A stretch of DNA of 64,000 nucleotides from Oidiodendron maius Zn (taxonomy: Eukaryota > Ascomycota > Leotiomycetes > Myxotrichaceae). This document shows positions 10,510-21,300 of the stretch, piece after piece. The notes beneath the pieces were generated by a model, which worked only from the letters and a program-made list of their open reading frames with translations, was not told the DNA's origin and made no database searches. A program made the translations under genes and the position numbers. Where the stretch lies: positions 1,674,001 through 1,738,000 of the forward strand of contig KN832877.1 in NCBI GenBank assembly GCA_000827325.1. Reading direction: 5' to 3'. Position 1 is the first letter of the stretch, and the number at the start of each line of letters is the position of its first letter.

Positions 10510-10678
10510 ACCCAGGTATGGATTTAACCAATTTATAAATCAAATTTACAGTTTGACTGGAACAGTTGTCTCCCTCGGCAAACGCGGCTTTAGAATAGTT
10601 ACATCGCCTTATCCTAAGGCGTTGTCTTACCGAGGCAAATTCGGCTTTTGAAAGTTTATTATATTCTAATTAATAATA

Positions 10679-12540
10679 ACGTGTATGTATAGTGAGTCGC
10701 CCGGATAAGCGAGTCGCCCACTTTCTAACTTTAATAACTACTTTAAACTTTATACTACTTTTTTCCACACTATATAACATGGAATCAAATTCTCTTGAAA
10801 CCAGAATTATCCTTGCCCTTCAGGCCCTTAAAAATGACCCTAGTCTTAGTACTAGACGTACAGCTACAGTCTATAATGTACCACGTTCAACACTCCGTGA
10901 TCGACAGAGTGGCCGACAATCACGACGCGATACCCAGCCCAAATCTCGAAAACTCACTGATTCTGAAGAGTCTGTGATTGTTCAATACATTCTTGAGCTT
11001 GATGCACGAGCATTTCCTCCCCGGCTCTCTGGTGTTGAAGATATGGCTAATCGTTTACTCATGGAGCGAAATGCAGGACGTGTCGGAACGCGCTAGGCAA
11101 ATAACTTTATAAAACGATAACCAGAGCTTAAGCTACGTTTTAGTCGCGGATATGACTACCAGAGAGCTAAATGCGAAGATCGGACACTTGTTTCGGGGTG
11201 GTTTGCCCTTCTAAAGAACACAATCACGAAGTATGGGATTCTTGATGATGATATCTATAACTTTGACGAGACTGGTTTTATAATAGGAGTTATTACAACA
11301 TCAATAGTGGTTACACATGCTGAACGCAATGGAATAGCGAAATTAAAGCAGCCTGGTAATCGTGAATGGGTTATAGTAATACAGGGCATAAATACGCTTG
11401 GGTAGTCACTGCCGCCGTTTGTGGTTATAAAAGGCGTATATCACCTCTCGTCTTGGCGTGAAGAAAGCAGATTTCCCGATAACTAGAGAATCTATATAAG
11501 TGATAATAGGTAGACTACAAATGAAATAACCATAGACTGGATTAGGCACTTTGAAAAACAAACTCAACCTCGAAAAGTTAGGGGTTTTCGGCTTCTGATC
11601 CTCGATAGGCACGAAAGCCACCATACGCCTGATTTTAAGCTCTACTGTAAAGAAAAGAACATTATTACTCTTTATATACCTGCTTACTCCTCTTATATCC
11701 TCCAGCCTCTTGATATAGGCTGTTTTAGTCCACTTAAAAAGGCGTATAGGAAGCAAATCGAGAGGTTGATATATAGTGGCTAAACCCATGTCGCGAAGGA
11801 GGATTTCTTTCTTGCCTTCTGTATTGCCTTCCCTGAGGTAATGACTATCAGTAATGTCCAAGGAGGGTTTAGAGGGACTGGAATTGTTCCATTTAATCCA
11901 GAAGAAGTGCTAGAAGGGCTCCCTTGGTGTATTGATACACCAACGGCTACAAATTCACGCCCTGGAACTGCCTAGTCCTGGTATCCTAAGACGCCACAGA
12001 ATACGACTGAAGCCTCGAGTCAGTCAACTTTTATTAAAACTCGAATCAGTCAGTATCAAGGTAGCTCTCCAACACCTATAATTGATGCAGTTAATCAATT
12101 TGCTAGAGGTTCAGTCATAATTATATATAAGGTAGCATTACTACAGTCGTATATCACTGAACTTGAGGAGGTAAATAAGAGACTTAGCAAACGTCGAAGG
12201 ACAAAAAAAACTCGATTACAGAAAGGAGGATCACTTTCTACAAAGGAAGCTGATGATCTAATAGCTGTAATTGAGGTAGATAGCTAGTTATATAGGGAAA
12301 TATATAGTAGTGGTAGTCAGTCATAAGGAGCTATATCACACGTTCGGTATTGTAGTAACTGTGGTAAGGCAGGATATAATGCGCGAACCTGTCAAGCAGT
12401 TATAGAGACATCTTCTGATAATGGTTCATGTAATTATAATTAATTTTAATGTATTGTAGATTTTTAATAATTAATCTAAGAATTAGAGTCATGAAAAGTG
12501 GGCGACTCGCTTATCTGGGCGACTCACTATACATACACGT
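10679..12540 (+). mobile_element. pogo-type (Tc1/mariner superfamily) DNA transposon, RIP-mutated
   Basis: Near-perfect 46-bp terminal inverted repeats begin ACGTGTATGTATAGTGAGTC (10679-10724 and 12495-12540), differing at one or two positions, and are flanked by TA on both sides (10677-10678 and 12541-12542), the target duplication of this superfamily. The interior carries a transposase frame with many in-frame stops. Length is 1862 bp, normal for fungal pogo elements. Confidence 0.9.
10779..12443 (+). pseudogene. pogo-type DDE transposase, inactivated by nonsense changes
   Basis: From the ATG at 10779 (MESNSLETRIILALQAL) one frame can be followed to a TAA at 12441 with no insertion or deletion that I could see, interrupted only by stops at places expected to be Trp or Gln. 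Recognisable parts in order: psq-type helix-turn-helix (TATVYNVPRSTLRDR), first catalytic Asp (IYNFDETGF), second Asp region (LILDRHESHH, where family members have LDGHGSH), PAYSSYILQPLDIGCFSPLKKAYR (about 11679-11750), and a C-terminal zinc knuckle (CSNCGKAGYNARTC, about 12355). The Gly-to-Arg and Gly-to-Glu changes and the TAG/TAA stops are all C-to-T or G-to-A, the RIP pattern. Confidence 0.85.
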
Positions 12541-12642
12541 TATAAACTTTTAGTATTTATATTTTATGTTTATATTAGCTCTCTATAAGGTAAAAGGCTA
12601 CACTGATCGATAAGAGAAGATGCATGTAATATAAATATAAAA

Positions 12643-12762
12643 CGGCACTTGATTAAGTATGCCCGCCAATATTATTAAATTAAAATTGCTATTAATTAAT
12701 TAATATATGTGGGCATTTCGAGCAATTTACCAATATTGGTGTGTATACTTAGTCAAATGCTG
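12643..12762. mobile_element. Short MITE, family A
   Basis: A compact hairpin: cggcacttgattaagtatgcccgccaatatt at the left pairs with aatattggtgtgtatacttagtcaaatgctg at the right around an attaattaatta centre. The terminal sequence matches the family at 9518 and 17781. Confidence 0.7.
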
Positions 12763-12890
12763 AATATAAAAACGGTCTACTTTCCCGCCGAGTATATCAC
12801 TAATAAAGTTCACCTAGGACAGATAATACTTTCTCTACTTTAGAAACATTGGGTTATTCCTCTTACACTAAGGCGACCATTCTATCCATT

Positions 12891-13375
12891 ATGAAGAGTA
12901 TTGCAATCCTGGCCGCGTTTGGTTTGCTCCCGTTTTCGGATGTTCTTGCCGATAGCCAATCGTGGGCGCAATGTTCATGCTCCGTCTGGACCCCGAGTGG
13001 TGGGTGGGGCTACGACTGGCAGCTTACTTACAATGCCTGCATTAACAACTATGACGGGGCAATAGTAAGTGGCCTTGAGTGCAGCTCCTAGTATTACAAG
13101 ACTAATGGATTTCGGCAGGCCAAATATGACCACACTCTCGGTCGTGTAAGGACCCGGAGATAACTCTGGTTAAAAGAAGATATAAAGACTAACATGACGC
13201 GCAGTGCACAGGAACCGCGGGTAATACCATCGACGGCGCCCGATGGTTTGGTGATTGTCAGATACAGGCATCCGATGGGTATTTCCCGGTAACATATGGC
13301 TTTATCGACATGACTCAGCCCGTGATGACTGAGGAGGCAGACAACGTCCGAGGATATTGCACAAACAGCTCATGA
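12891..13375 (+). pseudogene. Cysteine-rich secreted protein gene broken by a RIP-type stop
   Basis: The ATG at 12891 begins a signal peptide (MKSIAILAAFGLLPFSDVLA). The exon 12891-13145, a 59-nt intron 13146-13204 (GTAAGG, GACTAACATG branch, GCGCAG) and exon 13205-13375 would give about 141 residues with seven cysteines. The frame is interrupted only by TAG at 13089-13091, directly after ECSS and before YYKTNG. A single G-to-A change (TGG to TAG) explains it, the same change seen all through the neighbouring transposons. The downstream exon keeps a clean frame and proper splice sites to its own TGA, so the break looks recent. A truncated 66-residue secreted peptide could still be made. Family unknown. 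Confidence 0.65.
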
Positions 13376-13944
13376 TGCCGAAGTAGCTTATAAAAGACGA
13401 GGGTTCACCTGTATAGTCCGAGCCTGGTTGAGCGATTGGTGGTTACTTCATTATTGACACTACGCTTTCAAGCTATTTGCGCTAAATCTAAGCTCTTAGT
13501 TCTATTTAAATGGATCGGGTCCTAGCTTATGAACTTCATTTATACTATAGAGCTTAATCTCATTTATATATTGTGATTGCAACTCCCCGTTATATAGCTC
13601 CGTTCTAGCCCCTCTTAAGTAATTCTACTTATTAGTTGCTGCTTATATTATCTGCTAACTACTTATATAAAAACCAGGGGGTGCAGGAATTCGTTTCTAG
13701 GCTAATATAAATATGCACATCAACAAAAGGATAAAACGTAATATATTCCTAACTAGATCACCATAAATCGCTCTTAATAGGCTTCCTATATGATTTAGTA
13801 AGCTTTTGGCATTGCCCGGGCATTTCTTTAATCTTATCTTGAATCTCCTATTATATTATTTTATGTTATTTATTTTGAATAACCTTATGTAACTTTGGCA
13901 TCGTTCTCTATGTTCTTTTATATATTCATGGCTTTATAATATTT
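13376..13944. other. AT-rich intergenic relic sequence
   Basis: No frame longer than background on either strand; composition resembles the mutated transposons on both sides. Confidence 0.45.
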
Positions 13945-14251
13945 TGTTGACCGATATCAGGGCCTCAAGCATATGAAAGGCGATATAGCACTGATACACA
14001 CACAGAGCCTATGCATTGAGTGCTCAGTCCTCTTGCATTGAGCTTACGTATAGAGCTTACGAGTCCTACAGACTGGAAGCATGTATATAAGGACTGTATT
14101 GCGTTCCTAAGGAGGTTCCTTAAGTTGTCTCTGTATCACTCACTTAACCTACCGCTTTCGGCATTCTGCTATGCCGAAAGCCTATAATATAACTGAGTTT
14201 CACCTTGATATCCAACTACAACCTGTGCACTACTGAACCTCTGCTTCAAGA
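13945..14251 (+). mobile_element. Solo LTR of the Copia family (inverted copy)
   Basis: It starts tgttgaccgatatcagggcc and ends ctctgcttcaaga, the reverse complement of the 340-bp LTR at 17995-18334 over nearly its full length (catatgaaagg, aggaggttccttaagttgtctctg, ccgaaagcctataatataactgagtttcac all match). Confidence 0.75.
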
Positions 14252-14441
14252 TATTTTAACAAGCTTTGGTTAGGTTTAAATCGGGAGATTAGGTGGGATA
14301 TATAAGCAGTTCGACGTTATATTTCTTTATTTCCCATTATATTGTACGAGCTACTGTTATCTTTTTTAGAAAATATATAGCTTAGGACGTATTATTTTTA
14401 GCCCCTTATAAGCAGAAATATATTTAAGCAAGATTTTTCTG

Positions 14442-14710
14442 TCTTGATCAGAGGTCAGGGAATGCACAGATTATAGTTAGGAATCAAGGTAAAACTTAGT
14501 TATATTGACTATTAAGTGATATAGAGACAACTTAGGGAACCTCCTTAGGGACGCAATACAGTCCTTATATACATGCTTACGGTTCGTAGGACTCGTAAGC
14601 TCTATACGCAAGCTTAATGCAAGAGGACTGAGCACTCAATGCGTAGGCTCTATACGTGTGTCTATGCTGTATCGCCTTTCATATGCTTGAGGCCCTGATA
14701 TTAGTTAATA
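14442..14710 (-). mobile_element. Solo LTR of the Copia family
   Basis: It starts tcttgatcagaggtcaggg and ends cttgaggccctgatattagttaata, with the same ordered internal blocks as the LTR at 17995. It is opposite in orientation to the copy at 13945, so the pair cannot be the two ends of one element. Confidence 0.7.
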
Positions 14711-14861
14711 TTCTGTATAATATAGTTGCGTTATCGAATTATTCTTTTGGTTTGATCTCGATGGGATATAACTTAAACATTTCCGATTTTAGGACTCTCT
14801 GCCTATATTCCTCTTCCGATTCGGTTATAGGACAAGGTTAAGGCTTCGGTGCTCTTAGTAA

Positions 14862-15402
14862 TTGTTCTTTAAGTCACACTGGTTATGGGATCGATATTCA
14901 GGTTTACCTGAGCCCCTTCTTGAGCCTCTACGTATTGTCACGTACCTGCCATCCACTTCTAGTCGGACTCACAGTACTAGAAGGATTCCCTCAAGATGGG
15001 AGAGATCAGAACCTCAGCAACGCAAGTGTGGCTTATGCCATAGGATTGGCCACACTAGGGCTAGTCTTAGGCGCCCAGTTAATATACGCTATGCAAGGGA
15101 GGAATTTAGAGCTGATTCAGCTAGTCAATTCATTCCTAGAGCCAGAGCAGGAGGTCAAGGACGCTTTACAGGAGGAATGGAGCAAAATAACGATGACAGA
15201 GGTCCGTGCGCGTATCATACAGATCCTAGATGATGCGCTTGCCTTATTAAAACAGGTAGAAAGATCATTAAGACTGCACAGTGGTAATGGCGTTGTGTAA
15301 ATAGAGCATATTTGAATTGTAGGCCCCCTTAATTTTGGTATGGGTGAACCGTGCGTCACGAATTCTAACTAGCACTGGTAGAGTCTAAGGGGAGCCTGTT
15401 TT
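14862..15402 (+). pseudogene. Composite transposase relics (zinc-knuckle tail and Tc1-type tail)
   Basis: Around 14862-15020 one plus frame reads SRWERSEPQQRKCGLCHRIGHTRAS, a zinc-knuckle tail like that of fungal Mutator-like transposases, with its last Cys lost. From about 15100 another frame reads EPEQEVKDALQEEWSKITMTEVRARI and, after a frame change, CACLIKTGRKIIKTAQW, typical of a Tc1-like transposase C-terminus. The Tc1 part is followed by taaggggagcctg (about 15390-15402), matching the terminal repeat of the MITE at 61654. Two decayed elements therefore abut here. Confidence 0.5.
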
Positions 15403-15696
15403 TATAAGTTATGTAACTAGAGTTATTATTAAGACATTCCTGGTTATATGGGAAACCCTTATATATCGGAAGCCTACTAATGAACCGAGTGTTCCGAAAT
15501 AACCAAGTTCGACTGTAATTTAAAGCCGAAGAGAAATGAAAAGTAGAAAAACGCGGGGCGTTTTGCTATTAGCGAAAGGAATACAGGCCACCTTCCCCAG
15601 AGCTGACACTCCATGTAGCCACCTGTCGAACTGTGCTATAACATTTCCAATCTATGGAAGGCAGAACACAATGGATGGCTAATGCAGCTCACTATA

Positions 15697-17154
15697 CTAC
15701 AGAGCCACATTGCTCACCTCAAAGGTCTGAACCTGGTTCGTAACGAAGTATGACCAGAACTTCGTCCCACTGATGTACGTGTCATGATAGCTTACATACT
15801 GGTCCCCACTCCCAATCTGCGTACTCCATCTCGGCACGAGCGCGCCGTTCCTGCCTGGCGTGCTGAAACTCGACAGATCAAAGTTCAGGTACTGGGCATC
15901 TCCCCAGTTCACCGCGACGATGATCAACTTCTGGTTGGTCGCATCGTACGCAGCAACAGTATTGTCACTTCCTCCGTCTAGGATCGTCATGCCGGGACGG
16001 ATGTGTCTAGTGAATTGTGCAAGCACATAGTACTTCTGGCTTATACTACCACTCGAAAGAGCATTGTTGTCTGCAACGACAAGACCCCAACTTGAACTAT
16101 CGAGTACCTGCCAATATACCCATGCCGTGTTATGTAGCCAACGAAAGTCGAGGATTAGATTGCTTGCAAGCTCCGCGCCCGTACCGTCAGCCTCGCCATA
16201 CTCGCTGTTCCAGAGAGCCACTCCGGCGGCCTGGGCGAGGGAGTAAAGTCCGGCGCGGTTTCCGGATCCGTATTGATACCCGTGTACGTTGATACGTCCC
16301 ACATTGCTGCTGGCGCCGCTGTTTACAAGCGAGCTCCATGTGGACCCGGCTAGGTCGTAAGTGTTCTCATCCGAAGCGGAGACGAGAGTCGAGGATAGGC
16401 CGCGAGAGTTCAGCGCAGTGCGCAGATGACCGAGAACAAGGGCTTGCGTGGTAGCAGCGAAGTGGCAACCCTCCTGATCCCCCGTCAGGCCATTCCACCA
16501 ATTCGAGCTTGGCTCGTTGAAGGCCTCCACCGAGTTAAAGGTGATTCCCCAGTAGTTGGCAGCGTGCTCGGCAATGGTGGCTAGGTAGATTGCATGCGAC
16601 TCATAGTTCCAGCTCTGCAAGTTATCGTCTGTCCCGTCGTTGGACCCAGATGGGTTGTGGTTGATGCACATCCACCACATGGGGCTATTGGAGAACAATT
16701 CAAATGTATCCACGCCGTAACTCGTTGCAAGTCGCATCATTTCTCGCTGATTTGCATCAACGGTCCAGTCCCAACTCGATGACGTCGAGTTACTGCTGGC
16801 CCAGTCGGTCCAGAAGCCATCCATCTGCCAGGAGGAGATAATGCCGGGTGATACGACCATGCTGACCCCGTCGTAGGTGTTCCAGCTACAAGCGCCAGCA
16901 TTGTAGCGCACAATGTTAAGACCAAGGCCGGGCACATTCATATTCCCCCCGTCATATGAGACCCAGTTGGTGGTGAAGGCGAGTTCCGCGATGACTTCGA
17001 CTGGCCCGACGGCAGCGGCCCACCATGCAAGTGATGTACCCCATCCTTCCCACGTCCCCCAGTCTGTGTCGGGGTTGATGGTCGTGGTTGTATCGGCTTT
17101 TGTCAATAGACTATAGCCAAGTAGGACTGCGAGTGTCTGGAGAGTGTAATGCAT
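15697..17154 (-). CDS. GH30 family secreted endo-beta-1,6-galactanase-like glycoside hydrolase
   Basis: An intronless 485-residue frame starts at the ATG at 17154 with a signal peptide (MHYTLQTLAVLLGYSLLTKA). The mature N-terminus TTINPDTDWGTWEGWGTSLAWWA is the hallmark of the GH30 fungal endo-beta-1,6-galactanase group (subfamily 5), which cuts beta-1,6-galactan side chains of arabinogalactan proteins outside the cell. By motif, the acid/base is Glu214 (EAFNEPSS) and the nucleophile is Glu318 (ALWNSEYGE); both are present. A C-terminal beta-sandwich (about 390-485) completes the usual architecture. It is intact although it sits between mutated transposons, with a 12-bp minisatellite about 190 bp upstream. 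Other GH30 specificities (beta-1,6-glucanase) are less likely from the N-terminal motif. Confidence 0.9.
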   Translation of the reverse strand: MHYTLQTLAVLLGYSLLTKADTTTTINPDTDWGTWEGWGTSLAWWAAAVGPVEVIAELAFTTNWVSYDGGNMNVPGLGLNIVRYNAGACSWNTYDGVSMVVSPGIISSWQMDGFWTDWASSNSTSSSWDWTVDANQREMMRLATSYGVDTFELFSNSPMWWMCINHNPSGSNDGTDDNLQSWNYESHAIYLATIAEHAANYWGITFNSVEAFNEPSSNWWNGLTGDQEGCHFAATTQALVLGHLRTALNSRGLSSTLVSASDENTYDLAGSTWSSLVNSGASSNVGRINVHGYQYGSGNRAGLYSLAQAAGVALWNSEYGEADGTGAELASNLILDFRWLHNTAWVYWQVLDSSSWGLVVADNNALSSGSISQKYYVLAQFTRHIRPGMTILDGGSDNTVAAYDATNQKLIIVAVNWGDAQYLNFDLSSFSTPGRNGALVPRWSTQIGSGDQYVSYHDTYISGTKFWSYFVTNQVQTFEVSNVAL

Positions 17155-17339
17155 GTTGTCCTGTGAATCTGGGTGATGATTCAGCTGGAGAAACTGATTC
17201 TGACACGTCTACAGTAATCTCTGGTTATACTTGCTAGAGATATAACAGAATCTGGATATACCGAATCACTCCGGTTTCCCCACCAATATTTATATGTACA
17301 GGCTTCACTGTTTATACCGGACAATAATTGCAACGCGTT

Positions 17340-17486
17340 TTCTTCCAGTCGGTTAGGTATTTAGTCAGGTAGTCAAACAAGTAGTCAAAGAGGTAGTTGA
17401 TCAGGTAATCGGTTAGATAATCGAACAGGTAATCGAACAGGCAGTCAGTTAGGTAGTTGGTTAGGTAGTCAAAAAGGTGGTTAGGA
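17340..17486. repeat. 12-bp minisatellite upstream of the GH30 gene
   Basis: About twelve tandem units of a 12-mer with consensus near agtcaggtagtc (variants gatcaggtaatc, gaacaggtaatc, agttaggtagtt). The array lies 186-332 bp upstream of the GH30 start codon, in its promoter region. Confidence 0.85.
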
Positions 17487-17780
17487 ATAGCTTCAATCGT
17501 TTCAATTGTATGTGGAGGCAGTGGTGGTAATGGTGGGAGAACCAGAAAATCTTAAGACCCTAAGAAAGCAAACAACGCGTCACGTAAGGATGGAAGAGTA
17601 CTTAAGTTAATACTGGTGATTTAGGCTATTAAGAAGTACTGAAGACTTCTAGGGTGCTACTTGGCCCGGCCTAGAATAGGTCAAACACAGGTTCTTGTGA
17701 CTATCACTAATATGCAACTGCTTCCAGTAAATACAAAACATAAGTGGTTGCAGTTAGTAAGAAGTCGTATATTGAAAAGT

Positions 17781-17994
17781 TCGGCATTTGACTAACTACG
17801 CCTACATATGTCGGTAAATTACTCGGTACGCCTACACATTAATTAATTACTGGAACTGCCGTGCGCAATTTTAAAATTATAATGACTTAACTATATCTTA
17901 ATATTTTTAAATGAAATTAAAATTGCCAGCTAGAAGCTTATATATAATAAATATTTAATCAGCATTAATTAATTTATTATATGGTTATAAGAAC
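17781..17994. mobile_element. Left part of a family-A MITE interrupted by the Copia element
   Basis: tcggcatttgactaactacgcc... through gcaattttaaaatt and aatatttttaaatgaaattaaaattgcc matches the MITE at 9518-10308. It ends exactly at the AGAAC target duplication of the Copia insertion; the continuation is found after the element at 23075-23231. Confidence 0.65.
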
Positions 17995-18334
17995 TCTTGA
18001 AGCAGAGGTTCAGTAGTGTGCAGGTTGTAGTCAGGAATCAAGGTGAAACTCAGTTATATTGACTATAGGTTTTCGGCATAGCAGTATGCGGAAAGGCTTT
18101 CGGTATAGCTGATATGCTAAAAGCAGTGAATGACTTAAATGATACAGAGACAACTTAAGGAACCTCCTTAGGAATGCAATACAGTCCTTATATATATGCT
18201 TTCAGTCTTATAGGACTTGTAAGCTCTATATGCAAGCTCAATACAAGAGGACTAAGCACTCAATGTATAGGCTCTGTGCATATATCAGTGCTGTATCACC
18301 TCTCATATGCTTGAGGCCCTGATATCAGTCAACA
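17995..18334 (-). repeat. 3' LTR of the Copia element
   Basis: It differs from the partner LTR at about 11 of 340 positions counted by eye, all transitions. It contains a short hairpin (tttcggcatagcagtatgcggaaa). Confidence 0.9.
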
Positions 18335-18339
18335 CTCCC

Positions 18340-21300
18340 CTGGCTGAATGCATATACTCAGCTAAGTAAAACACCTCAAATACCCTCTTTATTGGACCTC
18401 CTTTACTAACTTCAAGAGTTGTATAAACCTTGCATATACTAGTGATTTTAGGCCTTTAGTTAGGCTATCTGCTGGCATACGATCTGTAGGTATATAGGCT
18501 AGTTGTAGCCTACCCTCTTTGACTTCCTGGTATATTAGATGGTATCGGACAGCTATATGCTTACTTCCGTGATGAAAGGTAGGGTTCTTAGCTAATGAGA
18601 GTGCACCCTGATTATCATCTGCTAAAGTAATGCACTTAAGGTCTTGTCCTGTATAGTTTAGTCCTTCTAGCAGGTAATGTATCCAGGTTGCCTCTTTAGC
18701 TAATTCTGATATGGCTATATACTCAGCCTCTGTACTAGACTGAGCAATAACTGATTGTCGCTTTGATTGCTATAATACTAGCCCTCCTGCTACAAAGCTT
18801 ATATATCTACTAGTCAACCTGTATATATAATAGTCTCCAGTATAGTCTAAGTCTGTATATAGTCGAATATTTAGGTTGGACGGGCTGAGTTTCAGTCCTC
18901 TAAGTATTATTCTATATATTATAGTCCCCTTAAGGTATTATAGTGCCCTTTTGGCTGACTTGATATAAGCTGGTGCTGGATTAACTAGGAATCGTGATAA
19001 TACAGAGGCTGTGAATGTAATATCATACCTTGTTTGTATAGCCAGGTAGTTGATTCGCCCTATCAGAGACTGATAAAGCTTGATTTGATTCTCGGAGGCT
19101 GTTCCCTGGAAAGGGACTAGCATTTTACTGGCTCCTGGATCAAGGGGTGTTGTTACTGCTCTGTATTCTAGCATGCCGAACTGATCTAGAGTCTTGTATA
19201 CATATACATCCTAACAGAGGGTTACCTGGTACCTCTATCTGTCCTGTATAATCCTAACTCCTAAGAAGAAGTGATACTAGCCTAGGTCCTTCATTTCAAA
19301 GGCCTCTGATAGCTGCTGCTTTAGCTTCTTAAGCTCCTCCCCTTACAGTCCAATTAGTAGGAAATCGTCCATATATATAACGATTATTAGGCCTGTATCA
19401 GTGCATCGATATACATATTGATCCGCAAATAATGGTAGGTAGCCTAGCCTTTTAAGTGCTGCTTTTAGGGTAAGTTGCTAGAGTCGAGGCGACTGTTTTA
19501 GGCTATATAAGGCCTTTTGGAGTAATAGGGCTATCTCCCCTAACTTGAATATATCAGGGAATAGCTCCTAGCTATCAGGTAGATCAATATAGACCTCTTC
19601 ATCAATTTCACTATATAGGAAGGCTGATTTGATGTCTATCTGGTCCACTGCCTAGTTGTATACTGCTGCTAGCCCTAGGATAATCCTCCAGGTAGCTGTA
19701 TATATAATACTAGTAAAGGTCTGGTTATAATCCAGGCTATATCGTTGTTCATATCCTTTGACTACCCAGCATGCCTTATACTGGATAATCTGGTTATTGG
19801 CACTATGCTTGATCTTGAATACCTACTTAGCACCTAGGGCCTTCTTGCCCTAGGCTTTTAGGCGGCCCTTGCTGACTGATATAGCTCTCTAGGTCTTATT
19901 TTTAATTAGGGACCTCAGTTCTGTATATATAGCTTCTAGCCATTCTGGCCAGTCAGATAAGTCTCTAGCCTCTTGGAGTGTTTTCGGCTCCTTACGGTCC
20001 GAAACAGCTGCTATATATCCACTAACCTGTATAGCTAGTAATGCAGTTGCAAATAGGGCTGGATTACCCTAGGTATATGATTGAGTGGCCCGTTGATTTG
20101 TGAGATCTAGGGAAGGCTGGTCCTGGCTATCCTGAGGTGCCTCTATACTCCCCTGACTAGGCTTCTCTTGATCGATTTGATTAGGTTATCCTGTCTGACT
20201 AGGTGTCTCAAAACGTAGTTGAATAGTTGGTGGTTCTAAAGCCTTTAGCTTATTTTTTGATCCTTTTGGTCGACCTCTTCCTCTAGATACAGGTACTGGA
20301 TTAGGATTACTGTCACTATCCTCCTGATCTTCCTCTATATTAACTACTATAGTTGTAAGGGGGTTATACTCCTGATCAAGGCCACTGTCTTCCCCTTAGC
20401 TAGTAGCTTTAGGGGTATATCTGATTTCCCCTAGCAGCTGGGTTAAATCAGCTGTATTGCCTAGGTCTTCTGGGTCTTTTAGGGCTTCTAGAGGCTCTGA
20501 CTTGTCGAATATACAGTGTAATGATTGTATAATCTTTTGAGCTCTTCCTGGGAGATAGACATAATATATCTTACTCCCCTTAAACCCTACTAGGTAGCCT
20601 TCCTTAGCATAAGGGGCTAGTTTTGTGCTCTTGACCCGTCTCTCCTTAGGGATATTCATATACACCTTATAGCCTAGGATATATAGGTGGCTGATATCCA
20701 GCAAGTAGTCAGCGTCTTGTAGTCCTGGTTTGACCTGGCGTTTAAATGCTTCTGCTGGAGTCATCTTATCAAGTGAGGAGGTGGCTGTACGATTCGTAAC
20801 GTGGACTGCATCCAGCAGTATTTCAGGCCATGATTCTGGTGGCAGGTCGGAGTCCTTAATAGCACTCCTTACCTTACTGAATATCGTGCGATTTGTATAC
20901 TCTATAATACTATTCTGTTCTGGTATATAAGGAGTGGTGATCTCAGATAGTATTCCATGCTTCTGTAGGTGCTGGACTAGCTTATCTCCACTATACTCCT
21001 TGCCTCTATCAATCCGATATGCTCTTATAGTTGTATTCTACTGCATTTGGACTAATTGGGTGAAATATACTATTGACTAATATATATCCCTTTTGTCTTT
21101 AAAGGACCAAGCCTACCTGGCATGCGTTATATCATCAGTGAATAAGCTTGCCTATATATAGCCTTTTAGGCCAGCTAGTGATATCTTTTCGATATCAACA
21201 TACACTAACTTAAAGACTTTCTGACGTCTAGTCTGTATACAAGAGACATTCCGAATTAAATCAGATACCTGGCAGGTATGGCAAAGGCCTAACTCTGGTT

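Noticed and set aside
10692-10778. Upstream extension of the pogo transposase to 10692
   Set aside because: It would start at GTG inside the terminal inverted repeat; the ATG at 10779 fits the helix-turn-helix start.
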